DNA from: Mycobacterium sp. UM_WGJ
Lineage (GTDB): Bacteria; Actinomycetota; Actinomycetes; Mycobacteriales; Mycobacteriaceae
NCBI RefSeq assembly: GCF_000455125.1
Contig: NZ_AUWR01000040.1
Location: 1-64,000, forward strand
Reading direction: 5' to 3'
Length of the DNA: 64,000 nucleotides
The position numbers and the translations under genes were made by a program. Under the pieces are notes generated by a model. The model searched no databases and had not been told where the DNA came from. It saw only the letters and a list, made by a program, of their open reading frames with translations. Below, in pieces: positions 24,098 through 32,718 of this stretch. Position 1 is the stretch's first letter. The number at the start of each line of letters is the position of its first letter.

Positions 24098-25546
24098 TCA
24101 GCTGAGCTGATCGCGTGCTTCGGGAGCCTCCCAGGTGTGTGGCAGCATCGGCATGCTGGGACCCGCGGCGCTCTCGGTCACGGTGATCAAACCGGTTGCC
24201 GCGGAATCGTTTCCATGGCGCATTGCTCCCGGTAATCCCATCTGTCCCGCGCCGTGTTGTGCGGCCAGAGCGGCTGCTGAGTCGAGGTACTCATAACGGT
24301 TGCCGGGATCGGTCAGGGCTTTGCGCTGCCGGCGGCGGCGGGGTTGGCTCGCGGGAGTGGTGCTGGTTGCCCCCGTCTCGGCCGCATGGCGGCGCTGAAC
24401 CTGCGTGGGCGTGCTCGCGCGCGTTTTCATTCGCGCCCCGCTGGCCGGGCCGGCGCCCACGAGGTAGGGGACGAATGCTGCTGCCTCGGTGCCGGTGAAC
24501 GGCGGCGGAAGTGGCGGGGCGCCACCGGTAACGGTGGCGGCCGGGGCCAGCGCCGGCGGGGCCATAGCCGGGGGAGCTGCCGGAGCGGGAGCCGGCGGGG
24601 CCGGCAGCGCCGGTGGCGCAGCGGTGGCCGCGGGCACCGGCTGTTGCGGGTTCAGGGCGGGCGGCGCCGGTGCGGTGGGGGCGTTGATGCCCGCCAGCCC
24701 GGCGGCTCCGACGAGGCCGACCAGCGGCGACGCGGGTGCGACCAAGCCGAGCATGGTCTCGGTCAGCGCCGTGACCGTCGGTGCCATCCCGAGCACGATC
24801 TCACCCGCGTAGTGCGGGGCGATCGTCATCAGCACCGGATCGCTGATCAGGCTGGTGAGGGGATTGTTGCTGGACAGGTCGGCCTGGATGGCCTCGTTGA
24901 TCTCGGCGATGCGGGTGGTCCACCAGCTCTCCTGGTAGATATTGCCGAAGTCCTGGGTGGGCGCCTGGCCGGTCCGATGCTGGTGGTCGCGATGTTGCGG
25001 GGGGTTGGGATTGAGCACCGTCGGCGCGGTCGACGCTGCCGGAGACGACGCCACCGCGGCGCCGGCCACCACCTGATACGTGGACATCGTGGTGGCCGCC
25101 TGGATCCACATCCGGGTGTAGTCGGCCTCGTTGAGGGCGATCGGAATCGCGTTGATCCCAAAGAAGTTCGTCGCCACCAGCATGGTGTGCAGGGTGTGGT
25201 TGGCGGCCAGCTCGGCCAGTGTGGGCATGGCCGCCAGCGCGGAGGTGTAGGCGGTGGCGGCGGCCTGGTGCTGAGCCGCCAGCGTCATGCTGTCCGCGCC
25301 GGCTTTCGTCAGCCAGGATAGATACGGAACGTTCGCGGCCACATAGGATTCCGCACTCGGACCCTGCCATGATCCCGCCTGCACGGCCGAAAGCATGGCC
25401 GAAAGTTCCTGTGCCACTTCGGTGTATTCCGTGCTCAAGTCGGCCCACATCGCCGCTGCGGCCAGCAATGAGCCCGCGCCCGGGCCGCTACTCAGCAGGG
25501 CTGAGTGCACCTCGGGGGGTGATGCCATCCAGATGGGCTCGGTCAT
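24098..25546 (-). CDS. PPE-family protein, PPW subgroup
   Basis: A 482-residue PPE protein starting [20 protein letters not shown]. The PPE domain (about 1-175) has a [10 protein letters not shown] segment near 58. A Pro/Ala-rich middle follows (about 280-350). The C-terminal subgroup motifs are [19 protein letters not shown] near 355 and PMLPHTW near 470, the latter fitting PxxPxxW. Convergent with the PGRS gene. AAAGGCGG precedes the ATG. No PE gene is adjacent, so its secretion partner must be elsewhere. Confidence 0.88.
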   Translation of the reverse strand: MTEPIWMASPPEVHSALLSSGPGAGSLLAAAAMWADLSTEYTEVAQELSAMLSAVQAGSWQGPSAESYVAANVPYLSWLTKAGADSMTLAAQHQAAATAYTSALAAMPTLAELAANHTLHTMLVATNFFGINAIPIALNEADYTRMWIQAATTMSTYQVVAGAAVASSPAASTAPTVLNPNPPQHRDHQHRTGQAPTQDFGNIYQESWWTTRIAEINEAIQADLSSNNPLTSLISDPVLMTIAPHYAGEIVLGMAPTVTALTETMLGLVAPASPLVGLVGAAGLAGINAPTAPAPPALNPQQPVPAATAAPPALPAPPAPAPAAPPAMAPPALAPAATVTGGAPPLPPPFTGTEAAAFVPYLVGAGPASGARMKTRASTPTQVQRRHAAETGATSTTPASQPRRRRQRKALTDPGNRYEYLDSAAALAAQHGAGQMGLPGAMRHGNDSAATGLITVTESAAGPSMPMLPHTWEAPEARDQLS

Positions 25547-25681
25547 TGCCGCCTTTCACGGGGTGGTGAATAGACGAATCGTAAACCTCAAATCGTGACG
25601 TTTCCCTGGAAAGTTCCTCGGAATGCGGATTCAGAGTGTGGATTAGTCCGCAGTTATGGAACGCCATGTACCTCGGCGGGT

Positions 25682-26884
25682 TTATCGGGCGGCGGGACGC
25701 ACCAGAAAGCCGCTCATGATCAGACTGCGGGCCAGCTCGATCTGTTGCGCGGCGGCCAGTCCGGGCAGCTCGCCGACCCGGAACGGCTCGGTGCCGTCGC
25801 AGACGAATCGCATCGCGGCCTCGTGGTCCGGTCGGGCGCTGACGATCAGCTGGGCGAACTGCAGGCCGACCCCGTCGGCCGTCGTGGTCACTCGGGCGTA
25901 CAGCGGTTGCTGCTTGCGCACCCAGGTGTCGGTGTCGAGCCCGACGGTGTCGGCGACCTGTCCGACGACCGGACAGCGGGCACGCCGCAGCAGGAAATCC
26001 TGCATGGCGCCAAGGCCTTCCGTGAGGGAGTCGGAGGTTTCCACGGCGGACAGGCCGGCATGGATCAGTGCGCTCAGGCTTGCCCGCACGTGCGGGTCAT
26101 CGAGGTGCCGTGCGGGCAATCGGGTGTGCACCACGTCGTCGCGCAGACTCAGCTGGTGCAGGGCGTGGGTCAGCAGCGTGAGCACCGTCGGGACGTGGAT
26201 GCCGACGGTCAGGTGCACCGACGGTTCGCCTCCGGTCTCGGCGGAATGCACTCGGCCTCGCGGCAGGTAGAGGGTGTCCCCAGCGTCCAGGTGCAGACTC
26301 GTCGGCTCGGGAAGACCAGCCGGGTCAACCTCGTACAGCTGTTGCATCAGGTGTGGTGGCACCGGATCGTCGCCGTAGAGATACCAGGTCTTGCTGCCGT
26401 GGATCTGCAACACCAGCACGTCGTGGTGGTCGTAGTGCGGTAGGAAGCCGGTGGCGGCCGGCGGGGTGACGTAGGCGTTGACGTGGGTCGGAAAGTTCAG
26501 CTCGACCTCGACGCCGTGGGTCAGCGTCGACATCGTGCGCAGGTATTTCTCGATGTTGTTGCAGATGATCGTGTAGCCGCTGCCGGTCGCGGCGCGCACC
26601 CGCGCCACATCGAGGGTGCCGTCGGGCAGCGTGTACTGCTCGGGCTCCAGGTGATCGGCGCCGCGCACCAGGCGCACCGCGGACGGCTCGGTGACCAGTG
26701 CCGTGAGCAGCTGCTCGAGCGCCGACGGGCCGGCCAGCAGGCGGTCGAAGTAGTCGGTGCGGCCCCGGGCGATGTGGTGCGGGGCGGCTCCCCACAGCTC
26801 GTCGAGGAAGGTGTGCACCGTCACCGGCGCCAGCAGCCAGGCGAGCGGGGCTTCCGGGAGCTGCGGAACTTCGAAGCCCGACAC
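25682..26884 (-). CDS. JmjC-type cupin 2-oxoglutarate/Fe(II) oxygenase (ribosomal-oxygenase-like)
   Basis: A 400-residue cupin_4 protein. The Fe(II)-binding HxD is in LPHYDHHDVLVLQ near residue 175, with the second His in LPRGRVHSAE near 238; a KTWYLY segment precedes a conserved substrate pocket. The C-terminal half resembles the helical dimerisation plus winged-helix region of ROX/MINA/YcfD-type protein hydroxylases, which modify ribosomal proteins. Substrate is unproven. GTG 26884 has GAGG just upstream and begins 5 nt before the end of the DDN-like gene. A longer reading from 26950 would overlap that gene by 60 bp. Confidence 0.8.
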   Translation of the reverse strand: MSGFEVPQLPEAPLAWLLAPVTVHTFLDELWGAAPHHIARGRTDYFDRLLAGPSALEQLLTALVTEPSAVRLVRGADHLEPEQYTLPDGTLDVARVRAATGSGYTIICNNIEKYLRTMSTLTHGVEVELNFPTHVNAYVTPPAATGFLPHYDHHDVLVLQIHGSKTWYLYGDDPVPPHLMQQLYEVDPAGLPEPTSLHLDAGDTLYLPRGRVHSAETGGEPSVHLTVGIHVPTVLTLLTHALHQLSLRDDVVHTRLPARHLDDPHVRASLSALIHAGLSAVETSDSLTEGLGAMQDFLLRRARCPVVGQVADTVGLDTDTWVRKQQPLYARVTTTADGVGLQFAQLIVSARPDHEAAMRFVCDGTEPFRVGELPGLAAAQQIELARSLIMSGFLVRPAAR

Positions 26885-26889
26885 CGGCC

Positions 26890-27270
26890 TCAAGCGCGGG
26901 TCAGCAACAAGGTGTGCGGCACCCCGGCGCGTCCGAGCAGCTGGCGCCACGGCGCTTTCAGCAGACCCACTGCGTCCTCGGTAGCCACCACCTGCGGGTT
27001 CGTGACAGCGAACGTCTTCCCGGCGACCTTGACCCGCCCGCCGTCGGCGGCCTGCAGATTCTTCACCCAGTCACGCTCGGTTCCGTACGGAAGCAGCACC
27101 GCGACGCCGTCGGTGGTGTGGAACATCGAGACCGGGGTGCGGTATGTCGCGCCGGAGCGCCGGCCGGTGTGCTCGACGATCGACCACAGCGGCACCCATC
27201 CGCAGATCGGGCGAAACAGCGGGTTCGTCACGACCCGGTTGAACCGAGCGCGTCTCTCAGAGAACTGCAC
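26890..27270 (-). CDS. Deazaflavin (F420)-dependent nitroreductase-family protein (Rv0523c-like)
   Basis: A 126-residue DDN-like split beta-barrel protein. Conserved features are RFNRVVTNPLFRP near the N-terminus, IVEHTGRRSGATYRTPV (phosphate/deazaflavin-binding RRSG...RTP) near residue 35, and a DWVKNLQAADGG block. The family uses F420H2 for reductions of quinones or nitro compounds, or binds haem/FAD. GTG start. It is two bases from its upstream paralogue and runs into the JmjC gene. Confidence 0.84.
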   Translation of the reverse strand: MQFSERRARFNRVVTNPLFRPICGWVPLWSIVEHTGRRSGATYRTPVSMFHTTDGVAVLLPYGTERDWVKNLQAADGGRVKVAGKTFAVTNPQVVATEDAVGLLKAPWRQLLGRAGVPHTLLLTRA

Positions 27271-27272
27271 CG

Positions 27273-27656
27273 CTAACCCTGCCTGGTGAGCAGCACCGCC
27301 TGCTCGAACGGCAGCCTGGCGAAGACCCTGCGGGTACGCGGGTTCACGTGCTCGGCTGCTTCGGCCTTGCTGACCACCCGCGGTTCGGTGACACCGATGG
27401 TCTTGCCATGCCGGCGCATCGTGCCACCGCCGGCGGCGGTGATGTTCTTCAGCCAGTCCCGGTCCGGGCCGTAGGTGAGCAGGATGGCCACGCCATCATT
27501 GGTGCTGAACACGGTCAGCGGGGTCCGATAGGGCTTGCCGGAGCGCCGTCCGACGTGCTCGAGGATCCCGAACGTCGGCGCCCAGCCTGCCCACATTCGC
27601 TGGATCGGGTTGGTGACATGCCGGTTGAACCGGGCCAGCCGCTGGGGTAGTTGCAT
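27273..27656 (-). CDS. Deazaflavin (F420)-dependent nitroreductase-family protein, tandem paralogue
   Basis: A 127-residue protein aligned end to end with the next gene: QLPQRLARFNRHVTNPIQR, then ILEHVGRRSGKPYRTPLTV and DWLKNITAAGGG. The pair is a tandem duplication of a DDN-like gene. ATG 27656 is picked because it matches the start of the paralogue; ATG 27665 would add MAV. A dyad at 27695-27717 lies in the 92-bp region shared with hemL. Confidence 0.82.
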   Translation of the reverse strand: MQLPQRLARFNRHVTNPIQRMWAGWAPTFGILEHVGRRSGKPYRTPLTVFSTNDGVAILLTYGPDRDWLKNITAAGGGTMRRHGKTIGVTEPRVVSKAEAAEHVNPRTRRVFARLPFEQAVLLTRQG

Positions 27657-27694
27657 GACTGCCATCCAACTCCGGCCGCCCACTCACTTCAACC

Positions 27695-27717
27695 CTCAAC
27701 TACACCCTGTAGTCGAG
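27695..27717. promoter_or_regulatory. Dyad operator candidate between DDN-like genes and hemL
   Basis: Two 10-bp arms, CTCAACTACA and TGTAGTCGAG, separated by CCC; nine of ten positions pair. Its centre is 43 bp upstream of the hemL GTG, which itself is 7 nt after a GACACT hexamer. Symmetry and size fit a TetR- or MarR-type repressor site controlling one or both divergent transcripts. No regulator gene is adjacent. Confidence 0.55.
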
Positions 27718-27748
27718 TGATGTCGCGCGAGCTGGGACACTGGTCGCC

Positions 27749-29077
27749 GTGGGTAATGCGGATCGAGCCACGGCGGTATCGGAGCGGTTGTTCTCCGAGG
27801 CCTGCGCGGTGATCCCCGGCGGCGTCAACTCACCGGTCAGGGCTTTCGCGGCGGTGGGCGGCACCCCCCGTTTCATCGCCGAGGCGCAAGGCTGCTGGCT
27901 CACCGACGCCGACGGCAACCGCTATGTGGACCTGGTCTGCTCCTGGGGGCCGATGATCCTGGGCCACGCCCACCCCGCGGTGGTCGAAGCGGTCCGCGAC
28001 GCCGTGGGGACCGGCCTGTCATTCGGGGCGCCGACCCGCGGTGAGACCGATCTGGTGACCGAGATCATCGCCCGGGTGCCGACCGTGGACAAGGTCCGGC
28101 TGGTCAACTCCGGCACCGAAGCCACCATGAGCGCGTTGCGGCTGGCACGCGGCTTCACCGGCCGAGCCAAGGTCATCAAGTTCTCCGGCTGCTATCACGG
28201 CCACGTGGACGCCTTGCTCGCCGACGCCGGCTCCGGGGTGGCCACCTTGGCGCTGCCGTCGTCGCCCGGGGTCACCGGCGCCACCGCGGCCGACACGATC
28301 GTGCTGCCCTACAACGACATCAACGCCGTCCGTAAGGCATTCGCCGAGTTCGGCGACCAGATCGCCGCCGTCATCACCGAGGCCAGCCCCGGCAACATGG
28401 GGGTGGTGCCGCCGGTTCCGGGCTTCAACGCCGAACTGCGCACGATCACCGCCGAGCACGGGGCGCTGCTGATCGTCGACGAGGTGATGACCGGTTTCCG
28501 GGTGAGCAGAAGCGGCTGGTGTGGAGAAGGTGGTATCGATCCCGTCCCTGCCGACCTGTTCACCTTCGGCAAGGTGATCAGCGGGGGGCTGCCGGCCGCG
28601 GCGTTCGGCGGCCGTGCCGAGGTGATGGACCGACTCGCGCCGCTGGGGCCGGTCTACCAAGCCGGCACGCTGTCGGGGAATCCGGTGGCCACCGCTGCCG
28701 GCCTGGCTACGCTGCGAGCCGCCGACGACGACGTCTACGCCGCACTGGACAAGAATGCCGACCGGCTGACCGCGATGCTGGCCGAAGCGCTGACCGAGGC
28801 CGGTGTGCCGCACCAGATTCCGCGAGCCGGAAACATGTTCAGCGTGTTCTTCGCCGACGAGCCCGTCACCGACTTCGCTGCCGCCCGCGCGAGTGCGACC
28901 TGGCGCTTCCCGGCGTTCTTCCACGCCCTGCTGGAGGCCGGGGTCTACCTGCCCTGCAGTGCCTTCGAGGCCTGGTTCGTCTCGGCCGCCCTCACCGACG
29001 AGGCTTTCGACCAGATCGCCGCGGCGCTACCTGCCGCGGCACGTGCCGCCGCCACCACCGGAGAGCCGAAAACCTGA
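27749..29077 (+). CDS. hemL: Glutamate-1-semialdehyde 2,1-aminomutase
   Basis: PLP enzyme converting glutamate-1-semialdehyde to 5-aminolevulinate, the step between HemA and HemB. Class III aminotransferase features are [10 protein letters not shown] near residue 25, [15 protein letters not shown] near 120, the cofactor aspartate in [13 protein letters not shown] near 245 and the PLP lysine in [18 protein letters not shown] near 273. 442 residues, normal. Its stop overlaps the ATG of the next phosphatase gene (TGATG), so they are coupled. It is 16 kb from the rest of the hem genes because of the accessory block. Confidence 0.95.
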   Translation: MGNADRATAVSERLFSEACAVIPGGVNSPVRAFAAVGGTPRFIAEAQGCWLTDADGNRYVDLVCSWGPMILGHAHPAVVEAVRDAVGTGLSFGAPTRGETDLVTEIIARVPTVDKVRLVNSGTEATMSALRLARGFTGRAKVIKFSGCYHGHVDALLADAGSGVATLALPSSPGVTGATAADTIVLPYNDINAVRKAFAEFGDQIAAVITEASPGNMGVVPPVPGFNAELRTITAEHGALLIVDEVMTGFRVSRSGWCGEGGIDPVPADLFTFGKVISGGLPAAAFGGRAEVMDRLAPLGPVYQAGTLSGNPVATAAGLATLRAADDDVYAALDKNADRLTAMLAEALTEAGVPHQIPRAGNMFSVFFADEPVTDFAAARASATWRFPAFFHALLEAGVYLPCSAFEAWFVSAALTDEAFDQIAAALPAAARAAATTGEPKT

Positions 29078-29685
29078 TGGCAGAAGAAACCCGCGTCCAC
29101 TTGATCCGCCACGGCGAGGTCCACAACCCCGACGGCATTCTGTACGGCCGGCTGCCGGGATTCCGGCTCTCCGACACCGGTCGCGCGCAGGCGGTCGCCG
29201 CCGCCGACCTGCTGGCCGGCCGCGACATCGTCGCGGTGATCGCCTCGCCGCTACAGCGTGCCCAGGAGACCGCCGCCCCGATCGCCGCCCGGCACAACCT
29301 GCCCATCGACACCGACGAGAACCTGATCGAGTCGGCCAACTTTTTTGAGGGCAAGCGGGTTTCACCCGGGGACGGCGCCTGGCGCAAACCGCGGTTCTGG
29401 TGGCACCTGCGCAACCCGTTCACCCCGTCGTGGGGCGAGCCCTACGACCAGATCGCGGCCCGGATGGCCGCCGCGGTGAGCAAGGCCCGCGCGCGCGCCG
29501 CCGGCCGCGAGGTGGTGTGCGTCAGCCACCAGTTGCCGGTCTGGACTGCGCGCCAGCACCTCACCGGCAACCGGCTCTGGCACGACCCACGCCGGCGCGA
29601 ATGCGGTGTGGGTTCGGTGACCACGTTGATCTACGACGGTGACCGTCTCGTCGACGTCGATTACCAGGTTCCGGCCGGCGGCTGA
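29077..29685 (+). CDS. Histidine phosphatase superfamily protein (Rv0525-like)
   Basis: A 202-residue phosphoglycerate-mutase-like phosphatase. The catalytic LIRHGEVHNPDG is near residue 9, ASPLQRAQETA gives the second arginine near 60, and CVSHQLPVW the second histidine near 150. Substrate is unknown. The ATG overlaps the hemL stop codon and only 2 bp separate it from the thioredoxin lipoprotein gene, so it belongs to the hemL-ccs transcript. Confidence 0.9.
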   Translation: MAEETRVHLIRHGEVHNPDGILYGRLPGFRLSDTGRAQAVAAADLLAGRDIVAVIASPLQRAQETAAPIAARHNLPIDTDENLIESANFFEGKRVSPGDGAWRKPRFWWHLRNPFTPSWGEPYDQIAARMAAAVSKARARAAGREVVCVSHQLPVWTARQHLTGNRLWHDPRRRECGVGSVTTLIYDGDRLVDVDYQVPAGG

Positions 29686-29687
29686 CG

Positions 29688-30278
29688 ATGCGGGCAGTGC
29701 TGATCGTCGGGGCAGTGCTGGCCGCGCTGATCTCGGGCTGCTCGGTCGGCGACGACGCCGTCACCCACGGCGGCACCTTCGAGTTCGTCTCGCCCGGCGG
29801 CAAGACCGACATCTTCTACGATCCCCCCGAGGCCCGCGGCCGGCCCGGCCCGATCTCCGGGCCCGACCTGATGGACCCGTCGCGCACCATCGGCGTCGAC
29901 GACTTCGGTGGCAAGGTCGTCGTCGTCAACGTGTGGGGCCAGTGGTGCGGGCCCTGCCGTACCGAAATCAGCCAACTGCAAAAGGTTTACGACGACACCC
30001 GGGCCCAGGGTGTGGCGTTCTTGGGCATCGACGTCCGCGATCCCGAGCCGCAGGCCTCCCGCGACTTCATCGCCGACCGTCGGATCACCTATCCCTCGAT
30101 CTACGACCCGGCGATGCGCACCATGATCGCGTTCGGCGGTCGCTATCCCTCGTCGGTGATCCCGGCAACCATGGTGCTCGATCGGCAGCATCGGGTCGCG
30201 GCGGTGTTCCTGCGCGAAGTACTGGCCGAAGACCTGCAGCCGGTTGTGCAGCGGCTGGCTGCCGAGGCGGCGTCGTGA
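29688..30278 (+). CDS. Thioredoxin-like lipoprotein of cytochrome c maturation (Rv0526, ResA/CcsX-like)
   Basis: A 196-residue envelope lipoprotein. Lipobox LISGC ends at Cys 18. The thioredoxin domain carries WGQWCGPCRTE near residue 84 (CGPC redox pair) and a cis-Pro segment SVIPATMVLD near 153. It should reduce the haem-binding cysteines of apocytochrome c outside the membrane, taking electrons from CcdA, encoded next. GTGA overlap with ccdA. Confidence 0.92.
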   Translation: MRAVLIVGAVLAALISGCSVGDDAVTHGGTFEFVSPGGKTDIFYDPPEARGRPGPISGPDLMDPSRTIGVDDFGGKVVVVNVWGQWCGPCRTEISQLQKVYDDTRAQGVAFLGIDVRDPEPQASRDFIADRRITYPSIYDPAMRTMIAFGGRYPSSVIPATMVLDRQHRVAAVFLREVLAEDLQPVVQRLAAEAAS

Positions 30279-31054
30279 GCGGCTTCACCGCCACCGCCAC
30301 CACCGGTCCGCTGCTGTTGGCCGTCGCCGTCTCGACCTTGGCCGGACTGGTGTCGTTCGCCTCGCCGTGTGTGGTGCCGCTGGTGCCGGGCTATCTGTCC
30401 TACCTGGCAGCAGTGGTGGGTGTCGACGAACGGCCTGACCCCGACACCCGCAAACCCCCGCCCGGCGCGCGGTGGCGTGTCGCCGGGTCGGCGGCGCTGT
30501 TCGTTGCCGGGTTCACCGCGGTGTTCCTGCTGGGCTCGGTGGCCGTGCTGGGTATGACCACCACGTTGATCACCAACCAGGTACTGCTGCAACGGGTCGG
30601 CGGCGCGGTGACGATTCTGATGGGATTGGTGTTCATCGGGTTCGTTCCCGCACTGCAGCGCCAAGTCCGCTTCTCCCCCCAGCAGCTGTCCACCGTGCTC
30701 GGCGCACCGCTGCTGGGCGCGGTGTTCGCGCTGGGTTGGACGCCGTGCCTGGGACCGACCCTGACCGGGGTCATCGCAGTCGCCTCGACCACCGACGGTG
30801 CCGGGGTGGCCCGGGGCGTGGTGCTGGTGATCGCCTACTGCCTGGGCTTGGGCATTCCGTTCGTGGCGCTGGCCTTCGGGTCGGCCAGCGCGGTGGCCGG
30901 GCTGGGTTGGCTGCGCCGGCACACCCGGGCGATCCAGGTCCTGGGCGGGGTGTTGCTGATCGCGGTCGGGCTCGCTCTGGTGACCGGGGTGTGGGACCAC
31001 TTCGTGGCCGCGATTCGCGACGGTCTGGTCTCTGATGTCAGGCTGCCGATCTGA
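30275..31054 (+). CDS. ccdA: Cytochrome c biogenesis thiol-disulfide transporter CcdA
   Basis: A 259-residue membrane protein with six TM helices that carries reducing equivalents across the membrane to the thioredoxin lipoprotein. Both conserved cysteines are visible: FASPCVVPLVPGYLSYL near residue 30 and GWTPCLGPTLTG near 155. The GTG at 30275 overlaps the upstream stop and the TGA overlaps resB (TGATG). Middle member of the system II gene set. Confidence 0.93.
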   Translation: MSGFTATATTGPLLLAVAVSTLAGLVSFASPCVVPLVPGYLSYLAAVVGVDERPDPDTRKPPPGARWRVAGSAALFVAGFTAVFLLGSVAVLGMTTTLITNQVLLQRVGGAVTILMGLVFIGFVPALQRQVRFSPQQLSTVLGAPLLGAVFALGWTPCLGPTLTGVIAVASTTDGAGVARGVVLVIAYCLGLGIPFVALAFGSASAVAGLGWLRRHTRAIQVLGGVLLIAVGLALVTGVWDHFVAAIRDGLVSDVRLPI

Positions 31055-32718
31055 TGACCACCACCTCTCCACCGTCCCCACCACGAGCAGACGCGAAGGC
31101 CCCCACATCAGCGCGTTTGAGGGGGACGTTGCGTCTGCTCGCCGGCAAGGTCCGCAACACCTGGCGGGCGCTGACGTCGATGGGCACCGCGCTGGTGCTG
31201 CTGGTGCTGCTCGCATTGGCCGCCATTCCCGGGGCATTGCTGCCGCAACGCAGCCTCAACGCCGCCAAAGTCGACGAATACCTGGCGCTGCATCCGAAAC
31301 TGGGTCCCTGGCTGAACCGGCTGGAGGCATTCGACGTCTTCTCCAGCTTCTGGTTCACCGCCATCTACGTGCTGCTGTGCGTGTCGCTGATCGGCTGCCT
31401 GACCCCGCGGACCTTTGAGCATCTGCGCAACCTGCGCGCCAGCCCGGTCGCCGCACCGCGCAACCTGTCTCGGCTGCCCAAACACGCCACGACGCAGCTG
31501 GCCGGTGACGTCGACGAGCTCGGTGCCCGGATGGCCGCAGAGTTGCGCGGCTGGCGTCGGATCATCCGTTCCTCGGACGGGCGCAGCGAGTCGCCACCGG
31601 AAGGCACCGCCGGGGGCATGGAGATCTCGGCGGAGAAGGGCTACCTGCGCGAATTCGGCAATCTGACCTTCCATTTCGCGCTGCTGGGGCTGCTGGCCGC
31701 CGTCGCCCTGGGCCGCATGTTCGGCTACGAGGGCAACGTGATGGTCATCGCCGACGGCGGACCCGGATTCTGCTCGGCGTCGCCGGCCGCGTTCGACTCG
31801 TTCCGGGCGGGCGCCACCGTCGACGGAACCAAGCTGCACCCGCTGTGCGTGCGGGTCAACGACTTCACCGCCGACTACCTGGCCTCCGGTCTGGCGACCT
31901 CTTTCACCGCGCATATCGACTACCAGGCCGGCGAGGACCTGCGCACCGATGAGTGGCGGCCCTACCTGCTGGAGGTCAACCATCCGCTGCGGGTCGGGGG
32001 CGTGCGGGCCTACCTGCAGGGCCACGGCTACGCCCCCACCTTCACCGTGATCTTCCCGGACGGCCAGACCCGCACCCAGACGGTGCAGTTCCGCCCGGAC
32101 AACCCGCTGACCCTGCTGTCGTCGGGCGCGATCCGCATCGACCCGCCGGCCGGGGTCTATCCCGACGCCGCCGAGCGCCGCAAGCACCAGATCGGCATCC
32201 AGGGCCTGTTCGCTCCGACCGAACAGCTCGACGACCGGCTGCTCTCGTCGGCATTCCCCGCGATGAACGACCCCGCGGTGGCGATCGACGTCTATCGCGG
32301 CGATACCGGGCTCGACACCGGCCGGCCGCAGAGCCTGTTCACGCTGGATTCCCGGTTGATCGACCAGGGCCGGCTGACCAAGGTGGCCCGGTCCAACCTG
32401 AAGGCCGGTGAACAGATCCGCCTCGATGACGGCACGAGGGTGCGATTCGACGGTGCGGTGCCGTTTGTCAACATCCAGGTGTCGCACGACCCGGCTGAGA
32501 TCTGGGTGCTGGTGTTCGCGATGACGATGATGGCGGGGCTGGTGGTGTCGCTGGTGGTGCGCCGCCGTCGGATCTGGATTCGGCTCACGCCAGCGGAGGC
32601 GGTGGGGCAGGCCGGTACGGTGAACGTCGAGCTCGGCGGGCTGGCCCGCACCGACAACTCCGGCTGGGGTGACGAGTTCGAGCGCTTGAGCACGAAGCTC
32701 TTCGGCAAGGAGACGTAG
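31054..32718 (+). CDS. resB: Cytochrome c maturation protein ResB/CcsB-type
   Basis: A 554-residue system II protein. Three TM helices lie in the N-terminal third (LVLLVLLALAAIPGALLP, then FTAIYVLLCVSLIGCL, and FHFALLGLLAAVALGRMFGY), followed by a large extracytoplasmic domain and a last TM near 495 (WVLVFAMTMMAGLVVSLVV). It works with CcsA as haem-handling synthetase that attaches haem to apocytochrome c. ATG overlaps the ccdA stop; ccsA begins directly after the stop codon. Confidence 0.92.
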   Translation: MTTTSPPSPPRADAKAPTSARLRGTLRLLAGKVRNTWRALTSMGTALVLLVLLALAAIPGALLPQRSLNAAKVDEYLALHPKLGPWLNRLEAFDVFSSFWFTAIYVLLCVSLIGCLTPRTFEHLRNLRASPVAAPRNLSRLPKHATTQLAGDVDELGARMAAELRGWRRIIRSSDGRSESPPEGTAGGMEISAEKGYLREFGNLTFHFALLGLLAAVALGRMFGYEGNVMVIADGGPGFCSASPAAFDSFRAGATVDGTKLHPLCVRVNDFTADYLASGLATSFTAHIDYQAGEDLRTDEWRPYLLEVNHPLRVGGVRAYLQGHGYAPTFTVIFPDGQTRTQTVQFRPDNPLTLLSSGAIRIDPPAGVYPDAAERRKHQIGIQGLFAPTEQLDDRLLSSAFPAMNDPAVAIDVYRGDTGLDTGRPQSLFTLDSRLIDQGRLTKVARSNLKAGEQIRLDDGTRVRFDGAVPFVNIQVSHDPAEIWVLVFAMTMMAGLVVSLVVRRRRIWIRLTPAEAVGQAGTVNVELGGLARTDNSGWGDEFERLSTKLFGKET

